A DNA stretch of 64,000 nucleotides from [Clostridium] viride DSM 6836. Its GTDB lineage: Bacteria; Bacillota; Clostridia; Oscillospirales; Oscillospiraceae. Under the pieces are notes generated by a model. That model saw nothing but the letters and a program-made list of their open reading frames with translations. It did not search any database and was not told the DNA's origin. How positions within the stretch are numbered: position 1 is the first letter of the stretch; the number at the start of each line of letters is the position of its first letter. Shown in pieces: positions 8,611 to 16,067 of the stretch. Location of the stretch: NCBI GenBank assembly GCA_000620945.1, contig JHZO01000005.1, positions 1 to 64,000 on the forward strand, in the 5' to 3' direction. The position numbers and the translations under genes are program-made.

Positions 8611-9378
8611 ATGAAACTGATTTCCTGGAATGTCAACGGCCTGCGCGCGTTAATGGGCAAGGGTTTTGTGGAGATTTTTGAGGCCCTAGACGCGGATATC
8701 TTCTGCCTGCAAGAAACCAAACTGCAACCTGAGCAAATTGAACTGTCCCTTCCCGGCTACGAATTGCTTTGGAACAGTGCCGACAAAAAGGGATACTCCG
8801 GCACGGCCATCTTCACGAAACACACACCTCGTTCCGTGCGCTATGATTTCGGGGAGGATGTGCACTGCCATGAAGGCCGTGTCATCACCGCCGAATACGA
8901 CGACTTTTTTCTGGTCTGCTGCTATACCCCCAATTCTCAGGACGAACTAAAGCGCTTAGCCTACCGAATGGAGTGGGAGGATGCCTTCCGCGCCTATCTT
9001 TTGGAGCTGGATGCGCAAAAGCCCGTGGTGCTTTGTGGGGATTTAAATGTAGCCCATCAAGAGATTGACCTGAAAAACCCAAAAACCAATCGAAAGAGCG
9101 CTGGTTTTACCGACGAAGAGCGCGGTAAGATGACCACTCTACTAGAGTCCGGCTTTGCCGATACCTTCCGCAGACTGCACCCGGATGAAACCGGCGCCTA
9201 CACGTGGTGGAGCTATCGCGGTGGCGCCCGTGCACGGAACGCCGGGTGGAGAATTGACTACTTTATCGTCTCCGAGCGTTTCTTCCCCCGGGTCGCGTCA
9301 GCTGAAATTTACCCCGAAATCCTGGGCAGTGACCACTGTCCGGTGGGTTTGCTTCTCGACGCGTCTACCGAAGCCTAA
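8611..9378 (+). CDS. xth: Exodeoxyribonuclease III (AP endonuclease)
   Basis: Exonuclease III-family endonuclease/exonuclease that repairs abasic sites. The 255-residue protein shows the catalytic motifs in order: SWNVNGLRA at the N-terminus, LQETK, GDLNVAH near residue 140, WRIDYF and GSDHCPV at the C-terminus. It begins 10 bp after mrp behind AAAGGAG and ends the plus-strand run just before a bidirectional terminator. Confidence 0.95.
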   Translation: MKLISWNVNGLRALMGKGFVEIFEALDADIFCLQETKLQPEQIELSLPGYELLWNSADKKGYSGTAIFTKHTPRSVRYDFGEDVHCHEGRVITAEYDDFFLVCCYTPNSQDELKRLAYRMEWEDAFRAYLLELDAQKPVVLCGDLNVAHQEIDLKNPKTNRKSAGFTDEERGKMTTLLESGFADTFRRLHPDETGAYTWWSYRGGARARNAGWRIDYFIVSERFFPRVASAEIYPEILGSDHCPVGLLLDASTEA

Positions 9379-9384
9379 TTCCAT

Positions 9385-9400
9385 TGTTTCCTGTGAAACA
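9385..9400. promoter_or_regulatory. parS-like 16-mer, copy 1
   Basis: TGTTTCCTGTGAAACA differs from the consensus parS TGTTTCACGTGAAACA only at the two central bases AC. The exact reverse complement occurs at 23030-23045. It sits in the short gap between xth and the terminator. It could be bound by ParB or by the Noc-like paralogue encoded at 33348-34214. Binding is inference. Confidence 0.45.
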
Positions 9401-9401
9401 A

Positions 9402-9449
9402 AAACCCCGAACCAAGTCCGACGCATCGGATCTGGTTCGGGGTTTCTTT
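9402..9449. terminator. Bidirectional terminator between xth and the helicase loader gene
   Basis: A 13-bp stem (AAACCCCGAACCA at 9402-9414 with its complement at 9433-9445) encloses a second small stem TCCGA/TCGGA. It is flanked by an A-run on the left and a T-run on the right, so it can stop both converging operons. Confidence 0.85.
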
Positions 9450-10446
9450 AACTCTTTTTCAGCAAACGAATATCTTTTCCAAAGAAGGGCAAACTTTCAT
9501 ATTCCCCCTCCAAGCGGGAAAGAATTTGCGGGCTATAGCGACCACGCAGATCATTCATGGAAAAGTTGGACGAAATGATGGTGCACCTGCCTTCGGTGAG
9601 GCGCGTGTTAATGAGCTGATAGAGCGCGGCTTGCACAAAGGGCGTTGTGAGCTCACTGCCCAGATCGTCCAGGATCAGTAGTTCACAGCGGAGATACTTT
9701 CGCGTGATATCCCTTGCTTCGCGGGCATCGTCCACATCTCGGGAAAACTTTTGTTCTTCAAAGCGAGCCAAGACGGAGCCTGCCGTATCATACACCACGG
9801 AAAAGCCTCCTTCCGAGACTTCCCGTGCAATGCATGCGGAAAGAAAGGTTTTCCCCAATCCGGTTCCGCCGTGAAAGAACAGGTTTTTGATGGGCGTCTT
9901 TCCAAAGTGCTCCGCATACCGCCGGCAAAAGGCCAACACCTTTTCCATATTGGCACGAGGAGATCGGCCATAGGCCGGCCATAATTCCTCCCCGTAGTAA
10001 TCCAAACGGAAGCGAGAGAAGGACTGCTCCCCCAAATTCAGCAAAAGGGATAGCTCACGAATCTGCTCCTCGGCACAAAAAGATTTCAGACAGCGGCACA
10101 TGGTGGCCCCCCGCCAACCGCTGTCGTTGCAAAGGGGACAAAGGGGCTTATCCTCCAAATCTCGGGGGGAGAACCCGGCTTCCCGCAAGAGCTCCATACG
10201 GCGCTTTTGTAAGCCCAGATTCTGTTCCCGCAGCCTGGCCACCGCAACCGTAGGATCTTCCCCATAGCGAAAGGCAGCGGAGAGCACCTGTGGGATGCTG
10301 GTTTGCAGGCTGCGGTCCAAGGAAAGTAGCTCCGGGACTTTTTCGTACGCCTCCCGGCGCAGCGCCTCCTGCCCGGCTTGGCGCATGGCTTTGCGCTCCT
10401 CCATCCGGGACAGGGCACGCTTTAATACCGCTTCTCCAAAGGACAT
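9448..10446 (-). CDS. DnaC/DnaI-type helicase loader ATPase
   Basis: AAA+ ATPase of the DnaC/DnaI/IstB group that loads the replicative helicase. The N-terminal region (1-150) holds a zinc-type CPLCNDSGW...CRC cluster at about residues 104-120, as in clostridial loaders. Walker A GGTGLGKTF is near residue 190 and Walker B LLILDDLG near residue 255. An arginine-finger type SRLEG follows. 332 residues, full length. The start codon abuts the stop codon of the DnaD gene (TAAATG), so the two are translationally coupled and probably form one primosomal unit. Confidence 0.9.
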   Translation of the reverse strand: MSFGEAVLKRALSRMEERKAMRQAGQEALRREAYEKVPELLSLDRSLQTSIPQVLSAAFRYGEDPTVAVARLREQNLGLQKRRMELLREAGFSPRDLEDKPLCPLCNDSGWRGATMCRCLKSFCAEEQIRELSLLLNLGEQSFSRFRLDYYGEELWPAYGRSPRANMEKVLAFCRRYAEHFGKTPIKNLFFHGGTGLGKTFLSACIAREVSEGGFSVVYDTAGSVLARFEEQKFSRDVDDAREARDITRKYLRCELLILDDLGSELTTPFVQAALYQLINTRLTEGRCTIISSNFSMNDLRGRYSPQILSRLEGEYESLPFFGKDIRLLKKS

Positions 10447-11388
10447 TTAACTTCCCTCCTTCAACTCGCCAAGCAGGCGATCCAGTCGATCCAAATCTCG
10501 ACGAGCATACTCCTGGGTTTCGGGCGCCGAAGCCCCTGTGCCAGCAGCGGGTCGTTTCCAGGCACCCTGTTCCTTTTCCACAATTTCGGCCTTGGTGTGG
10601 AGACCCTTCTGGTGCCAGCTTCGCAGAATGGAATTCATGTACGGCCAGCTGAGGCTCTGCTTCTTGAGAACTGTCTTTTCATAGGCCAAGCGCAGGGCAT
10701 CGTCGTCAAAGCCCATGTCTCCCCACGCTTCCAGATAGCGCCGCTCGGCTTCCACCGGCGAACGCCCAATAATATCGAGAAGTGGCAAAATCCGTGCGGC
10801 CGACTCACTGCGCCGAGCCAAGCAAAGCAGATGCGCTTCTGCCGCCTCCAGGGTGTCAATGCCCGCCCGGTGCCAACGGTAGGCTTCCCGTTTGATCTGG
10901 CTCATGGTTGGCTTTCTGCCTTCGCCATACTTCTTTTGCATCTGTTCCATGGAATAACTCACCAAAAGCAAAATGACCTCCGGTGGCAGGGCCAGATAAT
11001 CATACAGCTGCAAGAGCGTCTGCAAATCCACCGGGGCCAAGAGCTTTCCCAGGCGCCGTTCCAATTCTCCCACCAGAGAGGAAAAGTCGCCCCTTTCTCG
11101 AAGGGCCAGGTTCACATCCTCCTGCCCATACTCCGGGGGAGCATCCGGCTCCAGCTTCGCGTCCACCTTAACTTCCAGCGGTTTCGCCGCATCCAGCAAG
11201 GAAAGGGAGACCAGCGCTTGATGGGCCGCCTCCAATCGCTCCCGTGGCCAGGACAGTGCAGCTTCTTCTCCCGCCAGCAGGGCAAGATAGTAGAGCACCG
11301 CGTCCCCGTTCTGTGCCTTAATCATGCGCTGTGCCGCTTCCCGCGGGAGGGACAAAATCCCGCCCGGGAACAAAAACCCTTGTGCCAT
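10447..11388 (-). CDS. DnaD-domain replication initiation protein
   Basis: DnaD/DnaB-like primosomal protein. After an N-terminal region of about 90 residues, compatible with a winged helix, it has two DnaD-type helical domains. The first is at about residues 120-190, the second at about 205-285 with the YxxxI-type signature WPYMNSILRSWHQKG. 313 residues. It directly precedes the helicase loader gene, the usual clostridial pairing, which supports a role in PriA- or DnaA-dependent helicase loading. A good promoter lies 45 bp upstream. Confidence 0.88.
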   Translation of the reverse strand: MAQGFLFPGGILSLPREAAQRMIKAQNGDAVLYYLALLAGEEAALSWPRERLEAAHQALVSLSLLDAAKPLEVKVDAKLEPDAPPEYGQEDVNLALRERGDFSSLVGELERRLGKLLAPVDLQTLLQLYDYLALPPEVILLLVSYSMEQMQKKYGEGRKPTMSQIKREAYRWHRAGIDTLEAAEAHLLCLARRSESAARILPLLDIIGRSPVEAERRYLEAWGDMGFDDDALRLAYEKTVLKKQSLSWPYMNSILRSWHQKGLHTKAEIVEKEQGAWKRPAAGTGASAPETQEYARRDLDRLDRLLGELKEGS

Positions 11389-11432
11389 CTGCTTCCTCGC
11401 CCCCTGCTCCTAAATCCAATCGTTTTCTCCCT

Positions 11433-11461
11433 ATTTTACAGGATAATTTCTGCCTCGTAAA
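11433..11461 (-). promoter_or_regulatory. Sigma-A promoter for dnaD-helicase loader operon
   Basis: Minus strand -35 TTTACG (11456-11461), 17-bp spacer, -10 TAAAAT (11433-11438), 45 bp upstream of the DnaD start. Confidence 0.55.
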
Positions 11462-11542
11462 CAGGAAATCTGAGAAGCCGCCCTTCGATTGTAAACCTTT
11501 GCTTAAATTTTGTCAGAAAAGCTAGGTTATCCGCATACATCA

Positions 11543-11551
11543 TGCTATACT
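11543..11551 (+). promoter_or_regulatory. Extended -10 promoter for zapA operon
   Basis: TGCTATACT (11543-11551) is an extended -10 element 62 bp upstream of zapA. No good -35 is visible at 17 bp, which is common for extended -10 promoters. Confidence 0.45.
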
Positions 11552-11613
11552 ATGGAAAAAAGAATCTTACCCTTAAATTCCATCGAATTATCGTCTGCTA
11601 GGAGGTTTTTGGA

Positions 11614-11937
11614 ATGACAAATCGCATCACTGTGACCATTGGTTCCCAGAGCTATACCCTTCTTTCGGAGGAGGAACCCTCCTATGTCCACAGCATTGCC
11701 GCACAGGTCAATGAGGAGCTTTCCCGCGTCACCGAACACACGCACCTCTCCTCGGCCGATGCCGCCATGTTAACCGCCGTGAACCTCACGGATAAATACT
11801 TTAAAGAGCGTGAGGCCGCAGACAACCTGCGCCGACAGCTGAAGGAATACTTGGACGAAGGATCCCGTTTGAAGAACGAAATCTCGGATCTCAAGCGAGA
11901 GGTCTTCCGTCTCCAACGTCAGATAGAAAAGAGCTAA
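11614..11937 (+). CDS. zapA: Cell division protein ZapA
   Basis: ZapA binds FtsZ and bundles protofilaments at the Z ring. The 107-residue protein has the ZapA N-terminal beta-hairpin (NRITVTIGSQSYTL). The family motif around AAMLTAVNLTDKYF follows near residue 50. A long heptad-rich coiled coil runs to the C-terminus. TAGGAGG precedes the ATG at 7-8 bases. It starts an operon that continues through the U32 protein, maf, mreCD and the PBP, all envelope-related or house-cleaning genes. Confidence 0.92.
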   Translation: MTNRITVTIGSQSYTLLSEEEPSYVHSIAAQVNEELSRVTEHTHLSSADAAMLTAVNLTDKYFKEREAADNLRRQLKEYLDEGSRLKNEISDLKREVFRLQRQIEKS

Positions 11938-11942
11938 GCAAC

Positions 11943-14060
11943 ATGAATAGACCCGAACTACTGGCCCCGGCGGGCTCTCCGGAAGCATTGGTTGCTGCGG
12001 TGCAAAACGGTGCCGACGCGGTTTACCTGGCCTACGGTGATTTCAATGCCCGCCGGAATGCCAAAAACTTTTCCGAAGCAGAGTTTGCCGAGGCGGTTTC
12101 CTATTGTCATCTGCGTGGGGTTCTGGTTTACCTCACGCTCAATACCTTGGTGACCGATCGGGAACTTTCCGCCGCCCTGCAAACCGCAGCCTTTGCTTCT
12201 TCTTGCGGTGTGGATGCCATCATCGTCCAGGATCTAGGTCTCCTGCGTGGCTTGCGGCAGACCCTTCCGGATACGCCGCTCCACGCTTCCACCCAAATGA
12301 CCATTCATAACCTGCCCGGCGTGCAGTTCTGTGCGAATCTGGGCCTTTCCCGCGTGGTACTCTCTCGAGAGCTGTCCCGGGATGCCATCGCCTCCCTCTG
12401 CCAGCACGCCCCCGTGGAGCTGGAGGTCTTCTCCCACGGTGCCCTCTGCATGTGCTATAGTGGCCAGTGCTTTTTTTCCTCCCTAATTGGCGAACGAAGC
12501 GGCAATCGCGGCCTTTGTGCCCAGCCTTGCCGCCTTTCCTACCGCCGTAGTCAGGAGGAACGGCCCTCCTACCCCCTATCCCTCAAGGACTTATCCCTGG
12601 CCGACCAACTCAAAGACTTGACGCAGCTGGGGGTTTCCTGCTTAAAGCTGGAAGGGCGCATGAAACGGCCCGAATACGTTGCCATCATCACCAAAATTTA
12701 TGCCGACCTACTGCGTCAGCAGCGCCCCCCCACCCGGGAGGAACGCCGTGCGCTGGAGGCGGCCTTTTCGCGTGAGGGCTTCACCCAGGGGTATTATGAA
12801 AACCGACAGGATGCTTCCATGTTTGGTCGCCGCCGCGAGGGGGAAGCGATGCCCGACGACCTCCTAGCCGAGGCCCGCAGCAGCTATACTCAAAAAGAAC
12901 CCCCTCGTATCCCCATTCGTCTTTCCTTTCGGATGCAAGCCGGCGTTCCCACCCTGCTCCAAGCCGAGGATGCTTCGGGGCATTGTGTGACCGCCCAAGG
13001 CCCCATTCCGGAGGAAGCCCGCAATCGACCCCTCCAGCGTGAACAGGTGCTCACCCAGCTTCAGAAAACGGGGGGCACGGTCTTTTTCTGCGAAGACATG
13101 GCCCTCTCCTTAGACGAAGGGCTTTCCCTCCCCCTTTCTGCTCTGAATGCCCTCCGGCGTGAGGTCTTGTCCGGCCTGGAAACTTTGCGGACCCAAGTGC
13201 CCCCACGGCGCACCGAGCCCTATACCCTGCCTCCTCGTCTCCCGGGACACAACGAACCTCCCACTCTCACGGTGTCCCTTCTTCGCATGGAGCAACTGTC
13301 GGACGAGCTGCTTTGCTTGCCCATCTCCCTCCTTTACCTTCCCCTGGAGGTGTTAGCGCACAATGCCGAAACCATCGCGGCCTATGGCGCCCGTCACCCC
13401 CAGGTGCGTTTCGGGGCAAGCCTCCCCCGCATCGTCTGGGACCATGAGTTACCCCAGATCCGTGACCTGCTGAACCAGTGCCGTGCCTTGGGCATCGAGG
13501 ATGCCCTCCTTGGCAACTGGGGCCTTGTTTCCCTTTGTCGTGAGGAAGGCTTCCGCCTGCGTGGGGACTTTGGTCTGGGCATTTGCAACTCCGCCTCCAT
13601 GGAGGCCCTTTCCGAGCTCGGCTTTGCCTCGGCAACCGCTTCCTTTGAACTGAACCTGGCCCAAATCCGCGATCTGTCCAAGCCCATCGATACGGAGTTC
13701 TTGGCCTTTGGCCGTTTATCCATGATGCTGACGGAGCATTGCCTGTCTCCTAGGGGGCTTCACTGTCAAAGTTGCTCCTCCGGCTGCTCCGCTCCGGAAA
13801 GTTACCTAGAAGATCGCAAGCACGAGCAATTCCCCATCGTCCCTACCTTTGGTGGCCGCTCTGAGCTCCTGAACGCCAAAACCCTCTTCTTGGCCGACCG
13901 GAGCCAAGACTACCAATCCCTCGGACTTTGGGCGGCGCGCCTTTCCTTTACCACAGAAGACCGCGAAACCTGTCGTTCCGTCGTCCTGCGCTATCTGGGA
14001 AAGAGCGAGGATCGCCCCGATTCGCTCACACGGGGACTTTATTACCGCCGAGCGGAATGA
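11943..14060 (+). CDS. U32 family peptidase-like protein, long form
   Basis: Large U32 protein (705 residues) with the N-terminal TIM-barrel U32 core (PELLAPAGSPEAL, then GADAVYL). The cysteine-rich signature GALCMCYSGQCFFSS...GLCAQPCR lies near residues 165-200. The C-terminal part fits the DUF3656/collagenase-like extension of long clostridial members and has further cysteines (CQSCSSGC). Related proteins include RlhA (23S rRNA C2501 hydroxylation) and the UbiU/V group, so an iron-sulfur-dependent hydroxylation role is at least as likely as proteolysis. It starts 5 bp after zapA. Confidence 0.85.
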   Translation: MNRPELLAPAGSPEALVAAVQNGADAVYLAYGDFNARRNAKNFSEAEFAEAVSYCHLRGVLVYLTLNTLVTDRELSAALQTAAFASSCGVDAIIVQDLGLLRGLRQTLPDTPLHASTQMTIHNLPGVQFCANLGLSRVVLSRELSRDAIASLCQHAPVELEVFSHGALCMCYSGQCFFSSLIGERSGNRGLCAQPCRLSYRRSQEERPSYPLSLKDLSLADQLKDLTQLGVSCLKLEGRMKRPEYVAIITKIYADLLRQQRPPTREERRALEAAFSREGFTQGYYENRQDASMFGRRREGEAMPDDLLAEARSSYTQKEPPRIPIRLSFRMQAGVPTLLQAEDASGHCVTAQGPIPEEARNRPLQREQVLTQLQKTGGTVFFCEDMALSLDEGLSLPLSALNALRREVLSGLETLRTQVPPRRTEPYTLPPRLPGHNEPPTLTVSLLRMEQLSDELLCLPISLLYLPLEVLAHNAETIAAYGARHPQVRFGASLPRIVWDHELPQIRDLLNQCRALGIEDALLGNWGLVSLCREEGFRLRGDFGLGICNSASMEALSELGFASATASFELNLAQIRDLSKPIDTEFLAFGRLSMMLTEHCLSPRGLHCQSCSSGCSAPESYLEDRKHEQFPIVPTFGGRSELLNAKTLFLADRSQDYQSLGLWAARLSFTTEDRETCRSVVLRYLGKSEDRPDSLTRGLYYRRAE

Positions 14061-14083
14061 TTCTTTGCAAGAAGGTGTACAAT

Positions 14084-14680
14084 ATGACTGTGATTTTAGC
14101 CTCGGCGTCTCCTCGCCGTTCCGAACTGCTCCGAAACCTTGGCCTTTCTTTTGTGATTTGCCCGGCCGACTTAGATGAGGAAAGTATCCAAGAGAACACT
14201 CCTTCCCGTTTGGTGGAAGCCATCTCCTCGGCCAAGGCTTCCAAGGTAGCCGCTGAATCGGATCCTAACGCGCTTGTCATCGCCGCGGATACGGTGGTGG
14301 TTTTGGACGGTGTGGTCTTAGGAAAGCCCGCCAATGCCGATGCCGCCAAGCAAATGCTCTCGGCCCTCTCCGGCAAAACCCACGAGGTTTACACCGGGGT
14401 GACCCTTCGCCAAGGGGTTCGGGACGTCTGCTTTCATGAGCGGAGTGAGGTGCAGTTTCGCACCCTTTCGGAAGAGGAGATTGGCGCCTATCTCCAGACG
14501 GGGGAACCCATGGACAAGGCCGGCTCCTACGGAATTCAAGGCGTTGGGGCCCTTTTGGTCTCAGAGATTCGAGGCGACTATTTTAATGTAATGGGTTTGC
14601 CCCTGTGCCGCTTGGGACTGGCACTCCAAGACTTTGGGCTAAACCTTCTCACACTGGCTGCGGAAACAACGAGGGGGTAA
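14084..14680 (+). CDS. maf: Maf nucleotide pyrophosphatase
   Basis: Maf/YhdE family house-cleaning pyrophosphatase acting on non-canonical or pyrimidine NTPs. The P-loop-like SASPRR motif is at residues 7-12, with the conserved IAADTVV, GKP and YGIQG motifs downstream. I choose the ATG at 14084 (MTVILASASPRR), eight bases after AGAAGG. It gives the standard 198-residue protein. An upstream ATG at 14057 overlaps the U32 stop codon and would add nine unconserved residues. Neighbouring mreC starts 9 bp downstream. Confidence 0.93.
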   Translation: MTVILASASPRRSELLRNLGLSFVICPADLDEESIQENTPSRLVEAISSAKASKVAAESDPNALVIAADTVVVLDGVVLGKPANADAAKQMLSALSGKTHEVYTGVTLRQGVRDVCFHERSEVQFRTLSEEEIGAYLQTGEPMDKAGSYGIQGVGALLVSEIRGDYFNVMGLPLCRLGLALQDFGLNLLTLAAETTRG

Positions 14681-14689
14681 CACAAAACG

Positions 14690-15532
14690 ATGAAGAAGCT
14701 GCTGCGCCACAAGGGAATATGGATTCTTGCCGTGGCGCTTTCGCTCAGCTTAATCGTTGCGGCACTTTCTATTCTTTGGGGCGACCGAACGGGGCCCCTT
14801 TCCAGTCTGTCTCGCACCATCACCGCCCCCTTACAAACGGCGATGAACTCCATAGAGCAAAACGCCTCTCATATCTATGGACAAGCTGCCCAGTTTGAGC
14901 AGCTGCGCTTGGAAAATGAGAACCTAAAGCAGCAAGTGGCCCAGCTTGAGGATCGTGCCCGGGACGGACAGCTAGCCCGAGAAGAAAACCAGCGACTGCG
15001 TAGCCTTCTGGACTTTAAGCAGCGCCGTCAGGATTTAACCTTCGAACCGGCAAAGGTGCTCCGAGAGAGTACCACCAATTGGAATCGAACCATCATCCTC
15101 TCCAAGGGAAGCAAATCCGGCATATCGGCCCGGGACTGTGTAGTCGATGCCTCCGGGCGCTTGGTTGGCATCGTGTCGGAGGTAGGGAGCAATGACGCTA
15201 CGGTGGTTCTCATCAGTGACGCGGGCTTTACCTTGGGGGGATCCGGCGTTTCCACCGGAGAACATGGCGTGCTCTGTGGTGATGTTTCCCTGATGGAGAA
15301 GGGGGAGCTTCGCTTTTCCTACCTCCCAAGGGATACAGCACTGTCCCCCGGGGATGAGGTGCTCAGCTTTGCCTCAGAGGGGCTTTATCCCACCGGGCTG
15401 TTGGTGGGGCGCATCGCCTCCGTGGAGTTTGATGAAGGGGGGCTCTATGCCCATGCCACCATCACTCCGGCGGCGGACCTTGCGCACCTGAATCAGGTGT
15501 TTGTCATCACGAACTTCCTCACCGACGACTGA
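14690..15532 (+). CDS. mreC: Rod shape-determining protein MreC
   Basis: Bitopic cell-shape protein that links MreB and MreD to the PBPs. A short basic N-terminus and one membrane helix (about residues 9-29) come first. A coiled coil with heptad leucines (about 65-110) follows, and then the beta-rich MreC domain containing STTNWNR and GD-x-V repeats. 280 residues, full length. No mreB is present next to it, unlike the common mreBCD order. Confidence 0.92.
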   Translation: MKKLLRHKGIWILAVALSLSLIVAALSILWGDRTGPLSSLSRTITAPLQTAMNSIEQNASHIYGQAAQFEQLRLENENLKQQVAQLEDRARDGQLAREENQRLRSLLDFKQRRQDLTFEPAKVLRESTTNWNRTIILSKGSKSGISARDCVVDASGRLVGIVSEVGSNDATVVLISDAGFTLGGSGVSTGEHGVLCGDVSLMEKGELRFSYLPRDTALSPGDEVLSFASEGLYPTGLLVGRIASVEFDEGGLYAHATITPAADLAHLNQVFVITNFLTDD

Positions 15533-15551
15533 AAAGAAGGGAGGGTACGAT

Positions 15552-16067
15552 ATGGGTCGGCAAGAACCTTGGCGGCATTGGGGCGCATATGCACTGGCCC
15601 TTTTGCCGCTTCTTCTCTTGGAAGCCTTGCTGTTTTGGCGCATTCCCTTCCCCTTGGCGCACCCCTTTCTGCTTCCCTTTGCCATTGCCATGGTGGCCAG
15701 CCGCGAGGGGATTTGTGCCGGAGCCGGCTATGGGCTCTTTGTGGGCCTGTGTGCCATGCTGCTGGGGCACGGAAGTAGCATGCTCTTTCTTTGCTCTTTG
15801 GTGGGTTGCGTCATTGCGCTTCTCTTTGCTCGTGGATTGCAGCAGGGCTTTTGGGGCTCTTTCTTAGGCGGCATGGCGGCTCTTCTTCTGCTTAGCCTAC
15901 TTCGCATGCTGACCTTGGCCCTCTTTCGGGGGCTTCCCTTTCTGGCGCTCTGTTCCATCGCCTTTCCTGAGTTTTTTTGGAGTCTCCCCTTTTTCCCACT
16001 GGTCTATGGGATCTATCTTCTTCCCGCTCGCCGAACTCACTACTGTAAGGGAGGATTGGCCGTATGA
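15552..16067 (+). CDS. mreD: Rod shape-determining protein MreD
   Basis: Polytopic membrane protein of the elongasome. The ATG at 15552 follows GGGAGGG and gives 171 residues with about five hydrophobic segments and a basic tail. The longer open frame extends back into mreC and lacks a ribosome binding site. It overlaps the PBP start as ATGA. Sequence conservation in MreD is weak, so the call rests on topology plus its position between mreC and the PBP. Confidence 0.85.
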   Translation: MGRQEPWRHWGAYALALLPLLLLEALLFWRIPFPLAHPFLLPFAIAMVASREGICAGAGYGLFVGLCAMLLGHGSSMLFLCSLVGCVIALLFARGLQQGFWGSFLGGMAALLLLSLLRMLTLALFRGLPFLALCSIAFPEFFWSLPFFPLVYGIYLLPARRTHYCKGGLAV

